Positions 37,821-44,092 of a stretch of DNA of 64,000 nt are shown here, one piece after another. Each line of letters begins with the position of its first letter. Position 1 is the stretch's first letter. A program made the translations under genes and the position numbers. The DNA comes from DATATV01 sp035551355. Lineage in GTDB: Bacteria; Actinomycetota; Actinomycetes; Mycobacteriales; Pseudonocardiaceae. The DNA lies in NCBI GenBank assembly GCA_035551355.1, contig DASZNF010000086.1, positions 33,425 through 97,424 of the forward strand, written 5' to 3'. Under the pieces are notes generated by a model. That model was not told the DNA's origin. It saw only the letters and a list, made by a program, of their open reading frames with translations, and did no database searches.

Positions 37821-38482
37821 TCGAGAAGGTCTTGCCGGACAGCGTGTTCGCCGCGGAAACCCTCGGCGCGGACCCGGACGCCTATCTGCTCCCCGAGGAG
37901 CAGCCGATCGTGGCCAGGGCGGTGGCGAAGCGGCGTGCCGAGGTGGCCGCGGCCCGCACCTGCGCCCGGCGCGCGCTGCGCGAGCTGACCGGCGGGCAGG
38001 GGCCGGACCCGGCGATTCCGCGCGGTGCCAAGGGAGAACCGGTGTGGCCGGAGGGAATCGTGGGCAGCATGACGCACACCGCCGGGTACTGCGCGGCGGT
38101 GGTCGGCCCGGCCTCCCGGGTGCGTTCGGTGGGCATCGACGCGGAGGAGCACGCAACGCTGCCGGACGGGGTGCTGGCGCACATCGGCTTCGGCGAGGAA
38201 CTGGAGCAGCTGGCCGCGCTTGGCGTCGGCGGGCCGCTGCACTGGGACCGATTGTTGTTCAGTGCCAAGGAGAGCGTGTACAAGGCGTGGTTCCCGCTGA
38301 CCAAGCGGTGGCTGGGTTTCGAGGACGCCGCGGTGACCTTCCACCCGGAGCACGGCACGTTCGACGCGCGCATCCTGATCGATCCGGCCACCCGGGACGG
38401 TGGCCCGCCGCTGACCGAACTGTCCGGGCGATTCGCCGTGGCCGGGGGTTTCGTGCTGACCGCGATCGTGTTGTCTGCCTGA
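37817..38482 (+). CDS. pptT: 4'-phosphopantetheinyl transferase (PptT/Sfp type)
   Basis: Transfers 4'-phosphopantetheine from CoA to acyl/peptidyl carrier proteins of PKS, NRPS and FAS systems. About 221 residues. Motifs: GEPVWPEGIVGSMTHTAGY, the Mg-binding SVGIDAEEHA, and LLFSAKESVYKAWFPLT. It is translationally coupled to the PptH-like hydrolase gene, the arrangement known in mycobacteria. Likely the cell's general activating enzyme for secondary metabolism. Confidence 0.93.
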   Translation: MIEKVLPDSVFAAETLGADPDAYLLPEEQPIVARAVAKRRAEVAAARTCARRALRELTGGQGPDPAIPRGAKGEPVWPEGIVGSMTHTAGYCAAVVGPASRVRSVGIDAEEHATLPDGVLAHIGFGEELEQLAALGVGGPLHWDRLLFSAKESVYKAWFPLTKRWLGFEDAAVTFHPEHGTFDARILIDPATRDGGPPLTELSGRFAVAGGFVLTAIVLSA

Positions 38483-38512
38483 CCCGATGTCGCAGGGTCA
38501 CGACTTAGCGCG

Positions 38513-38518
38513 TAGCGT
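38513..38518 (+). promoter_or_regulatory. -10 element TAGCGT for leaderless protease mRNA
   Basis: TAGCGT lies 9 bases before the GTG at 38528 and no ribosome binding site is present, consistent with a leaderless transcript. Confidence 0.4.
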
Positions 38519-38527
38519 GACCGTCTT

Positions 38528-39301
38528 GTGAGCCGAAAAGTCTTGCGCCGTAGCCCATTCGGCCTAATTCTGCTGCTGTTCGCCGGAGTCGTCCTGCTTG
38601 CGACGGCCGCGACGCCGGCCGCCGCGCAGACCCACGCCCGCCCGGTCACGCCGGCCTCCCCGACCATCGACGACGGCCTGGCCCCGGTCGACGGTCTGTC
38701 CGGAACCGGGCTCACCACCCAGCACGCCGCCGCCTCCGGCGATGGCGTGCTGCTGGGCGGGGACCAGATCAGCGACGGCTCGATCCTGTGCTCGGTCGGG
38801 TTCAACGTGGTGAAGGACGGCCAGGACTACGTGCTGACCGCCGGGCACTGCACGGCCGGAATGCCGTACTGGGAGAACCTCGGGCCCTCCACCCAGTCGG
38901 ACTTCCCGACCACCGACTACGGCCTGATCCGCGACGACTCCTACGCCGGGGCCGGCGCGGTGAACCTCTACAACAACACGGTCCAGCCGATCAGCGGGGT
39001 CGGCAACGCCACGGTCGGCGAGCACGTCTGCGCCAGCGGCCAGGCCACCCAGGTCACCTGCGGCAAGGTGATCGCGGTGAACCAGACCGTGGACTACGGC
39101 GACGGCAACGTGGTGCACGGGCTGATCGAGACCGACATCCACACCGATCACGGCGACTCCGGCGGCCCGCTGTTCGACGGCAGCACGGCACTGGGCACCG
39201 TGTCCGGCGGCGACGGGCAGACCGATTTCTTCCAGCCGCTGGCCCCGGCGCTGGCCGCCTTCGGCGCGCAACTGGTCACCGCGGGCTACCCCGCGCCCTG
39301 A
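38528..39301 (+). CDS. Secreted S1 family serine protease
   Basis: Trypsin/streptogrisin-fold protease of 257 residues with a signal peptide (LILLLFAGVVLLATAATPAAA). The triad is visible: LTAGHCTAG (His about 105), TTDYGLI (Asp about 130) and TDHGDSGGPLF (Ser about 211). Two cysteine pairs (ILCSVGF/GHCT and VCASG/VTCGK) fit the streptogrisin pattern. It has only a short N-terminal extension before the protease domain (about 35-65), so a long chaperone-like propeptide is absent. Start is GTG 38528. Confidence 0.9.
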   Translation: MSRKVLRRSPFGLILLLFAGVVLLATAATPAAAQTHARPVTPASPTIDDGLAPVDGLSGTGLTTQHAAASGDGVLLGGDQISDGSILCSVGFNVVKDGQDYVLTAGHCTAGMPYWENLGPSTQSDFPTTDYGLIRDDSYAGAGAVNLYNNTVQPISGVGNATVGEHVCASGQATQVTCGKVIAVNQTVDYGDGNVVHGLIETDIHTDHGDSGGPLFDGSTALGTVSGGDGQTDFFQPLAPALAAFGAQLVTAGYPAP

Positions 39302-39382
39302 TCCCGATCCGCGAAAGCGATCCCGGTTCGCGAAAGCCCGGCCCCGCAAGCGATTGCGGAACCGGGCGTTTCCGTTTACGCC

Positions 39383-39775
39383 TCAGCAGTTGCGTAGTTC
39401 GGGCGTCTGGTTGAGCAGCTGGTTGCGTGGCGAGATGAACGCGCGGTAGGTGGCGCCGTCCACTGCGGACGGACGGAACGCGGCGACCCGGTGGCAGTTC
39501 TGGAAGGCCAGCTTCACGCCGAAGTGCCGCTCCAGCCCGCCCCGGATGGCGTCCGAGGCCAGCGCGCGCAGCAGTTGACCCCGCTCGGTCTCGCCCGGCG
39601 GCGGTACCTCGTTGTCCACGAACTCGGCCGGGCTGCCGGCCGCGGCCGTGGCCACCTCGCTGATCACGGTCCAGGCGTAGGGCAGCGAGTCGCGCACCAC
39701 GGCCACGAAGTCCGCGTCCGCGATCTCGCCCCGTTCGGCCTGTTCGAGCAGGGCGGTGGGCACATCAAGCGACAT
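39383..39775 (-). CDS. SCO5389-family conserved protein
   Basis: Conserved actinomycete protein of 130 residues with unknown function. Recognised by MSLDVPTALLEQAERGEI, VVRDSLPYAWTVIS, FVDNEVPPPGETERGQLLRA, LASDAIRGGLERHFGVKLAF and LLNQTPELRNC. The ATG at 39775 follows GGAGG. Upstream, ATCGGTT(15)AACCGAT at 39818-39846 is a good candidate operator. No signal peptide or membrane segment; a conserved C-terminal Cys is notable. Confidence 0.85.
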   Translation of the reverse strand: MSLDVPTALLEQAERGEIADADFVAVVRDSLPYAWTVISEVATAAAGSPAEFVDNEVPPPGETERGQLLRALASDAIRGGLERHFGVKLAFQNCHRVAAFRPSAVDGATYRAFISPRNQLLNQTPELRNC

Positions 39776-39817
39776 CTCATCCTCCGGTGCGTCGGTTGGA
39801 CTGACCCTTCTATTGGT

Positions 39818-39846
39818 ATCGGTTTTCATTTTCATTAACAACCGAT
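39818..39846. promoter_or_regulatory. Inverted repeat upstream of the SCO5389-family gene
   Basis: ATCGGTT (39818-39824) and AACCGAT (39840-39846), perfect arms around a 15-base AT-rich centre containing two ATTTTCA-like half-sites reminiscent of Zur boxes (weak). It ends 43 bases upstream of the start codon. Confidence 0.45.
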
Positions 39847-39878
39847 GCGACGGCCGATCACTCGACCGGGGTAGCGGC

Positions 39879-39936
39879 GCACCGGCGCCATGGCGACAGC
39901 GAAAGGTGCACCGGCGCCGCGGCGACGGCGAAAGGT
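39879..39936. repeat. 29-bp tandem repeat, two copies
   Basis: Copies at 39879-39907 and 39908-39936 agree at 26 of 29 positions; each contains GCACCGGCGCC and GCGAAAGGT. Lies between the SCO5389-like gene's promoter region and the sortase gene's 3' end. Confidence 0.85.
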
Positions 39937-39943
39937 GAACCGA

Positions 39944-40687
39944 TCAGGCGACGGGGGTGGCGATCATGACCCGGTTGTCGTCATAGCCCAGCTGCCCGCC
40001 GACCCACTCGCCGCCGCAGGTGGCCAGCACGATCCGGTGCGGTCCGCTCGGGCTGAACAGGATCGGGGCCTGTTGCGGCAGCTGATCCTTGGTCAGCGTC
40101 AGCAACTGGGTGACCTGGAAGCGCGCCACCGTGCCGTCGGTGTCGGCCACGGTCACGATCTGGCCCACCTTGTCCTGCCACAGTTCGGCGAACGGCCCGG
40201 TCTTCCCGGCCCAGTTCACGTGCCCGGCGAACACGGTCGCCCCGCCCGGCCCGTTGATCGCCGCACCCCACCAGATGGCCTGACCCACCCCGGCCGGGAT
40301 GGGCAGCGAGCCATCGGCGGCCACCTGGCCGTGCACCAGATAGGCGGTGCCGCCCAGCGGCAGCCGGATGGTGTCGGGCAACTGCTGGGCCGGGGAGCTC
40401 GGCGTGGTCACCGGGGTGGTGGCGGCCGCCTGGCGCCGGGTGGTGGTGCCACTGCTGGGGTGCGCGGTCGCGGCGTGCCCGGCCAGCAGTTGGGAGGCCG
40501 GGCCTGCGTCGTGTTCGGCGATCGAGTAGTCGGCGCTGGTCTCCGGCAGCCCGGCCACCGAGTTCAGCCGGATCACCTGCAACGCGCCGGTGATCAGCAG
40601 GCCGATCCCGAGCAGGCCGACCGTGGCCGCCACGGCCAGCCAGACCGGCCGGCCGTGCCGCCCGCGCACCGGCGCCCGGTGGCTCAT
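39944..40687 (-). CDS. Class F sortase
   Basis: Membrane-anchored transpeptidase of about 247 residues: an N-terminal membrane segment (VWLAVAATVGLLGIGLLITGA), a Thr/Ser/Pro-rich linker, then the sortase barrel with the catalytic His in TVFAGHVNWAG, Cys in IVLATCGGEW (about 222) and Arg in YDDNRVMIA. It follows the surface-protein gene closely on the same strand, so they are presumably co-expressed and the sortase likely attaches that protein to the wall. GTG codons at 40690 and 40696 are alternative starts. Confidence 0.9.
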   Translation of the reverse strand: MSHRAPVRGRHGRPVWLAVAATVGLLGIGLLITGALQVIRLNSVAGLPETSADYSIAEHDAGPASQLLAGHAATAHPSSGTTTRRQAAATTPVTTPSSPAQQLPDTIRLPLGGTAYLVHGQVAADGSLPIPAGVGQAIWWGAAINGPGGATVFAGHVNWAGKTGPFAELWQDKVGQIVTVADTDGTVARFQVTQLLTLTKDQLPQQAPILFSPSGPHRIVLATCGGEWVGGQLGYDDNRVMIATPVA

Positions 40688-40706
40688 CACCCGCACACCG
40701 CCGGGC

Positions 40707-42116
40707 TCATCGCCGCCGGGTGCGCAGCGCCACGCCGCCCACCACGCCCGCGCCCAACAGCAGCAGCGCGCCGAAACCGGCCAGCGCCAACGGATCCGGG
40801 CGGTTGAGCACGGTGGCGTTCGCGGTCAGCGTCGGTGGCCCGCCGCCGGCCGGAATGGCCACCGGCACCTTGTTCGGGGTGTTGAGCAACGTCAACGTCA
40901 GCGTCGCGCCGGGATTGACCGTGCCGCACACACTCGGCGGATCACTGGCGTTGAACGCCTGGTCGTAGCCGGCGGGCGGGGCGGTCTCCACCACGCAGAC
41001 GTCCTGCGGGGTCTGCAGCCCGGAGAAGCTCACCGTGCCGTCGGTCCCGGTCGCCAGCAGCTTCGGTTTCCCGTCCGTGCCAACGATTTTGCCGCCGTCG
41101 GCGTCCAGCGCGGGGCTGGACCTGTCGTTTCCGGTCAGCTCCAGGTCGGCGCCGGTGATCGGCGCCTTGGTGGTGGCGTCCAGTTTGGTCACCGTGACCG
41201 TGCCCGGCGCGTTGTGCGCGGTGGTCGTGCCCGAGGTGGAGATCTGCTGCTCGCCGCCGGTGGTCACCACGGTCTGCACGTTCACGTTCACCGCGGGCTC
41301 GGCCACCGGGCTGGCGTTCGGGCTGCTCAGCGACACCTTCACCGCCGGATTCGATCCGGTCGGGGTGACCGAGACGACCAGCGGCGATCCGTCGGCCGGG
41401 GTGGTCAGCGCGGCGGTGGACTTCCCGCCGGGCAGCGTGGCGTCGGTCGCGGTCAGCGTCACCGGCACCGAGCCAAGGCCCTTGCCGGCCGCGTTGAGCA
41501 CCGACACGGTCCAGTCGCCTGCGGTGTCGATGACCTGCTCGCCGGTCGGCTTGCCCATGGTCACCGACCACGGCCCGTGGTTGGCCGTCGCGTCCGCCTG
41601 CAGGGTCCGCACCGCCTGCTGGGCGCTGGCCGGCAGCTTGGACAGGTGGTAGTTCACGTCGTAGGCGATGTGCCGGAAGTCGTTGGACGGATCGAGCTGG
41701 CTCGGGTCCTGCGGCGCGGCGGTCCACGAGTGCAGCAGGTGGGCCAGCGCGGCCGCGTCGTCGGCCGAGGTGGTGTCGCCGTAGCGCAGCAACAGGTAGG
41801 AGATCTCCGAGGCGACCGTCGGGTCCAGCGCCGTGCCCCACTTGGTCTTCAGCGGCTGCCCGGGCTGGTAGGCCTCGTTGCCGTCCGGCGCCTGGTAGGC
41901 GAAGTTCACGCACCACACCTGTTTGCCGCCGACCAGATAGGACCCGGTCCAGTCGGAGGCGTCCGGGTTGTTCTTGTAGGGCTGGGCGGGCGTCACGTTG
42001 TAGCCGAGGCCGGTCTGCACCGCGGCCGCGGCGACTGCGGGCAGTACCACCGCGGACACCCCGGCCAGCAACGTCGCACCGGCCAGTCCGACGGTCAGCT
42101 GTCGCAGGACTCGCAC
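40707..42116 (-). CDS. Surface protein with thioester-like and Cna/SpaA-type domains
   Basis: Exported wall protein of about 469 residues. GTG 42116 follows GGGAGGGG; signal peptide LTVGLAGATLLAGVSAVVLPAVAAA. The N-terminal 150 residues contain KQVWCVNFAYQAPDG and YQPGQPLKTKWG, resembling adhesin thioester (TIE/TED) domains, in which a Cys-Gln bond attaches covalently to a host or surface. One Ig-like domain follows (about 200-300), then a Cna-B/SpaA-like domain (TVTVTKLDATTKAPITGADL). The C-terminus has a membrane segment and RTRRR tail, but no LPxTG; VAIPAGG is the nearest candidate sorting motif. Paired with a class F sortase gene. Confidence 0.85.
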   Translation of the reverse strand: MRVLRQLTVGLAGATLLAGVSAVVLPAVAAAAVQTGLGYNVTPAQPYKNNPDASDWTGSYLVGGKQVWCVNFAYQAPDGNEAYQPGQPLKTKWGTALDPTVASEISYLLLRYGDTTSADDAAALAHLLHSWTAAPQDPSQLDPSNDFRHIAYDVNYHLSKLPASAQQAVRTLQADATANHGPWSVTMGKPTGEQVIDTAGDWTVSVLNAAGKGLGSVPVTLTATDATLPGGKSTAALTTPADGSPLVVSVTPTGSNPAVKVSLSSPNASPVAEPAVNVNVQTVVTTGGEQQISTSGTTTAHNAPGTVTVTKLDATTKAPITGADLELTGNDRSSPALDADGGKIVGTDGKPKLLATGTDGTVSFSGLQTPQDVCVVETAPPAGYDQAFNASDPPSVCGTVNPGATLTLTLLNTPNKVPVAIPAGGGPPTLTANATVLNRPDPLALAGFGALLLLGAGVVGGVALRTRRR

Positions 42117-42402
42117 CGCACACCCCTCCCACCGGAAAACCCCGCCTGTGATCCTGGTGACCCCGGAGGTGGGGTCACAATCCGCCGGGGGACGGACTGC
42201 GCCGGACGGTTTCGATCGCTGTCGGTGCGGGTCAGCGCGGCATTCGGCGCAAGCGTTGGGCCATCGGGGAGGCCCCGCGCACGGACGGGTGATATCCCGA
42301 TGACCGACCGAGCACATATGCTGGCCGTCGATCACCGGGGAACCGTCCGGTTCACCCGGCCGTTCTACGTGTGCAGGCGCCCAACAGTCCTTGGAGGATC
42401 AG
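42117..42402. other. Divergent promoter region, surface protein / BI-1 protein
   Basis: No gene. GTGACCCC (42157-42164) and GGGGTCAC (42171-42178) form an 8-bp stem with a 6-base loop close to the surface-protein start; it may be an operator or mRNA leader hairpin. GGAGG at 42393-42397 is the ribosome binding site of the BI-1 gene. Confidence 0.5.
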
Positions 42403-43194
42403 GTGCGCACGACGAGTAACCCGGCATTCCGCAACCTGCCGCGTGGGTCCGGCGGCTATGCGGGCTTCAACCCGCAGGCGCAGGCAGCCGGTTATGGCGG
42501 CGGATACGGCGCCGACCCGTATCAGCAGGGCGCCGCTGTGGGTCGCCCGATGACCATCGACGACGTGGTGGTCAAGACCGCGATCACCCTGGTGGTCGCG
42601 CTGGCCACCGGCGCGCTGACGGTCGTCTTCCAGGCCTACGCGCTGGCCCTGCCCGCGTTCATCGTGGGCCTGGTTCTATCGCTGATCATCATCTTCAAGC
42701 GCACCCCGAACCCGGCGCTGGTGCTGACCTACTCGGCCGCCGAGGGCATCGTGCTCGGCGCCATCACCGGCCTGTTCGACAACCTCTACCCGGGCATCGC
42801 GTTCCAGGCCATCGCCGGCACCTTCGGCGTGTTCGCCGCGATGCTGATCGTCTACAAGACCGGCGCGGTCCGGGTCACCCCGCGACTGACCAAGTGGATC
42901 ATCGGCGCCACCGTCGGCGCGGTCATCGTGATGCTGGCCGACATGGTGATCCACCTGTTCGGCGGCGATCTGGGCATCCGGGACGGCGGCCCGATGGCCA
43001 TCGTGTTCAGCCTGCTGGTGATCGGCATCGCCGCGTTCAACCTGCTGCTGGACTTCGACCAGGCGGACCGGATGATCCGCAACGGCATGCCGGCCCGCTG
43101 GGCCTGGTACGCCGCGTTCGGACTGATGACCACCCTGGTCTGGCTGTACCTGGAGATCCTGCGCCTGCTGTCCTATCTGCAGCGCAGCAACTGA
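42403..43194 (+). CDS. Bax inhibitor-1/YccA family membrane protein
   Basis: Multi-pass membrane protein of about 263 residues with seven predicted segments after a Gly/Tyr/Gln-rich cytoplasmic N-terminus (about 1-45). Segments such as ITLVVALATGALTVVF, YSAAEGIVLGAITGLFDN, AFQAIAGTFGVFAAMLIVYK and LLLDFDQADRMIRNGMP are typical of the bacterial BI-1 group, which includes Ca2+ leak channels (BsYetJ). The acidic pair near the C-terminus (DFDQAD) fits the pH-sensing site. GTG 42403 follows GGAGG by 5 bases. A strong hairpin terminates it. Confidence 0.9.
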   Translation: MRTTSNPAFRNLPRGSGGYAGFNPQAQAAGYGGGYGADPYQQGAAVGRPMTIDDVVVKTAITLVVALATGALTVVFQAYALALPAFIVGLVLSLIIIFKRTPNPALVLTYSAAEGIVLGAITGLFDNLYPGIAFQAIAGTFGVFAAMLIVYKTGAVRVTPRLTKWIIGATVGAVIVMLADMVIHLFGGDLGIRDGGPMAIVFSLLVIGIAAFNLLLDFDQADRMIRNGMPARWAWYAAFGLMTTLVWLYLEILRLLSYLQRSN

Positions 43195-43204
43195 TCTCGC
43201 GAAG

Positions 43205-43241
43205 ACGCATGCCCCGGCCGGGAGGTGGCCGGGGCATGCGT
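43205..43241 (+). terminator. Perfect 15-bp hairpin after the BI-1 gene
   Basis: ACGCATGCCCCGGCC (43205-43219) and its exact complement (43227-43241) with a 7-base loop, 10 bases past the stop. No T-tract, as is common in high-GC actinomycetes. Confidence 0.8.
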
Positions 43242-43344
43242 CGTATCGGGGAAAAATCGTGGTCCACCCCGGCGGATCGCTTCTTCCTGGGCCAGCTGTG
43301 CAGCCTGGGCCAGCTGTGCAGCGGCCGGTTCGTACGAGGCGTCG

Positions 43345-43971
43345 CTACGGGCGCAGCATCAACCGGACGGCGAGTTCCAGCCGGGCCGCCACGTCGGTGG
43401 CCGAGGCCCGGCGGGTGACCCAGGCGACCAGGTTGCCCATCCACACGTCGGCGATGATCCGCATGATGGCGACGTCCTCGTCGGTGGGCGACTCCTTGCC
43501 CATCGCGGAGAGGAACATCCGCTCCATCAGGTGACCGACGTGTTCCATCTCGGCCGCGGCCGAGGTGTCGGCGAACATGAAGGCCCGGGTCATCGCCTCG
43601 GTCAGGTTGGGGTCGCGCTGCAGCGAGCGGGTGGTCCGGCCGAGCACGAACAGCAGCCGGTCCACCGGGGTGTCGCCGGGCACGCTCATCCGGTCCAGCC
43701 GCTCGGTGGCCTGCTCGAACTCCCGGGCCAGGCCGGACACCAGCAGGTGGATCTTGGACGGGAAGTAGCGGTACAGCGTGCCCAGCGCGACGTCGGCGCG
43801 TTCGGCCACCGCCCGCATCTGCACCGCGTCGTAGCCGCCCTTGGACGCCAGCGCGATGGTCGCGTCGATGATGCGCCTGCGCCGGTCGCGCTGGGCCGCG
43901 GAACCGAGTTCGTCGTCGGTCAGCGCGGACAGCGCGTTGGCGCCCGAGGTGCGCGGTTTCGGCGTGCTCAT
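43345..43971 (-). CDS. kstR: TetR-family regulator KstR
   Basis: Repressor of sterol-catabolism genes, released by steroid-CoA ligands in mycobacteria. About 208 residues. The helix-turn-helix region (RRRRIIDATIALASKGGYDA, VQMRAVAERADVALGTLYRY, FPSKIHLLVSGLAREF) and the C-terminal SDVWLSN-type helix (IADVWMGNLVAWVTRRASAT) are close to M. tuberculosis KstR (Rv3574). ATG 43971 chosen. It is divergent from the FadE34-type gene, as in M. tuberculosis, with KstR-type operators in the 121-base gap, implying autoregulation. Confidence 0.93.
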   Translation of the reverse strand: MSTPKPRTSGANALSALTDDELGSAAQRDRRRRIIDATIALASKGGYDAVQMRAVAERADVALGTLYRYFPSKIHLLVSGLAREFEQATERLDRMSVPGDTPVDRLLFVLGRTTRSLQRDPNLTEAMTRAFMFADTSAAAEMEHVGHLMERMFLSAMGKESPTDEDVAIMRIIADVWMGNLVAWVTRRASATDVAARLELAVRLMLRP

Positions 43972-44000
43972 GAAAGAGCGTTCTCCCCTGGTCACTGGCG

Positions 44001-44014
44001 AGGAACTTGTTCCA
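44001..44014. promoter_or_regulatory. KstR-type operator next to kstR
   Basis: AGGAACTTGTTCCA matches TnnAACnnGTTnnA except for the first base; it lies 30 bases upstream of the kstR start codon. A weaker AACACGTT core is centred at 44034-44041. Confidence 0.65.
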
Positions 44015-44067
44015 CTTACCCGAATAGGATACCAACACGTTTAGGTCGCTCACGTTACGTGCAAAAG

Positions 44068-44081
44068 TAGAACGCGTTCTA
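44068..44081. promoter_or_regulatory. Perfect KstR operator overlapping the fadE34 promoter
   Basis: TAGAACGCGTTCTA is a complete palindrome and a full match to TnnAACnnGTTnnA. It overlaps a -10 element TATAGT (44080-44085) placed 7 bases before the ATG at 44093, so KstR binding would block a probably leaderless transcript. Confidence 0.88.
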
Positions 44082-44092
44082 TAGTGAGTCGC

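Noticed and set aside
43205..43241. 15-bp hairpin as a riboswitch or regulatory RNA
   Set aside because: Position just past a stop codon and the simple perfect stem fit a transcription terminator.
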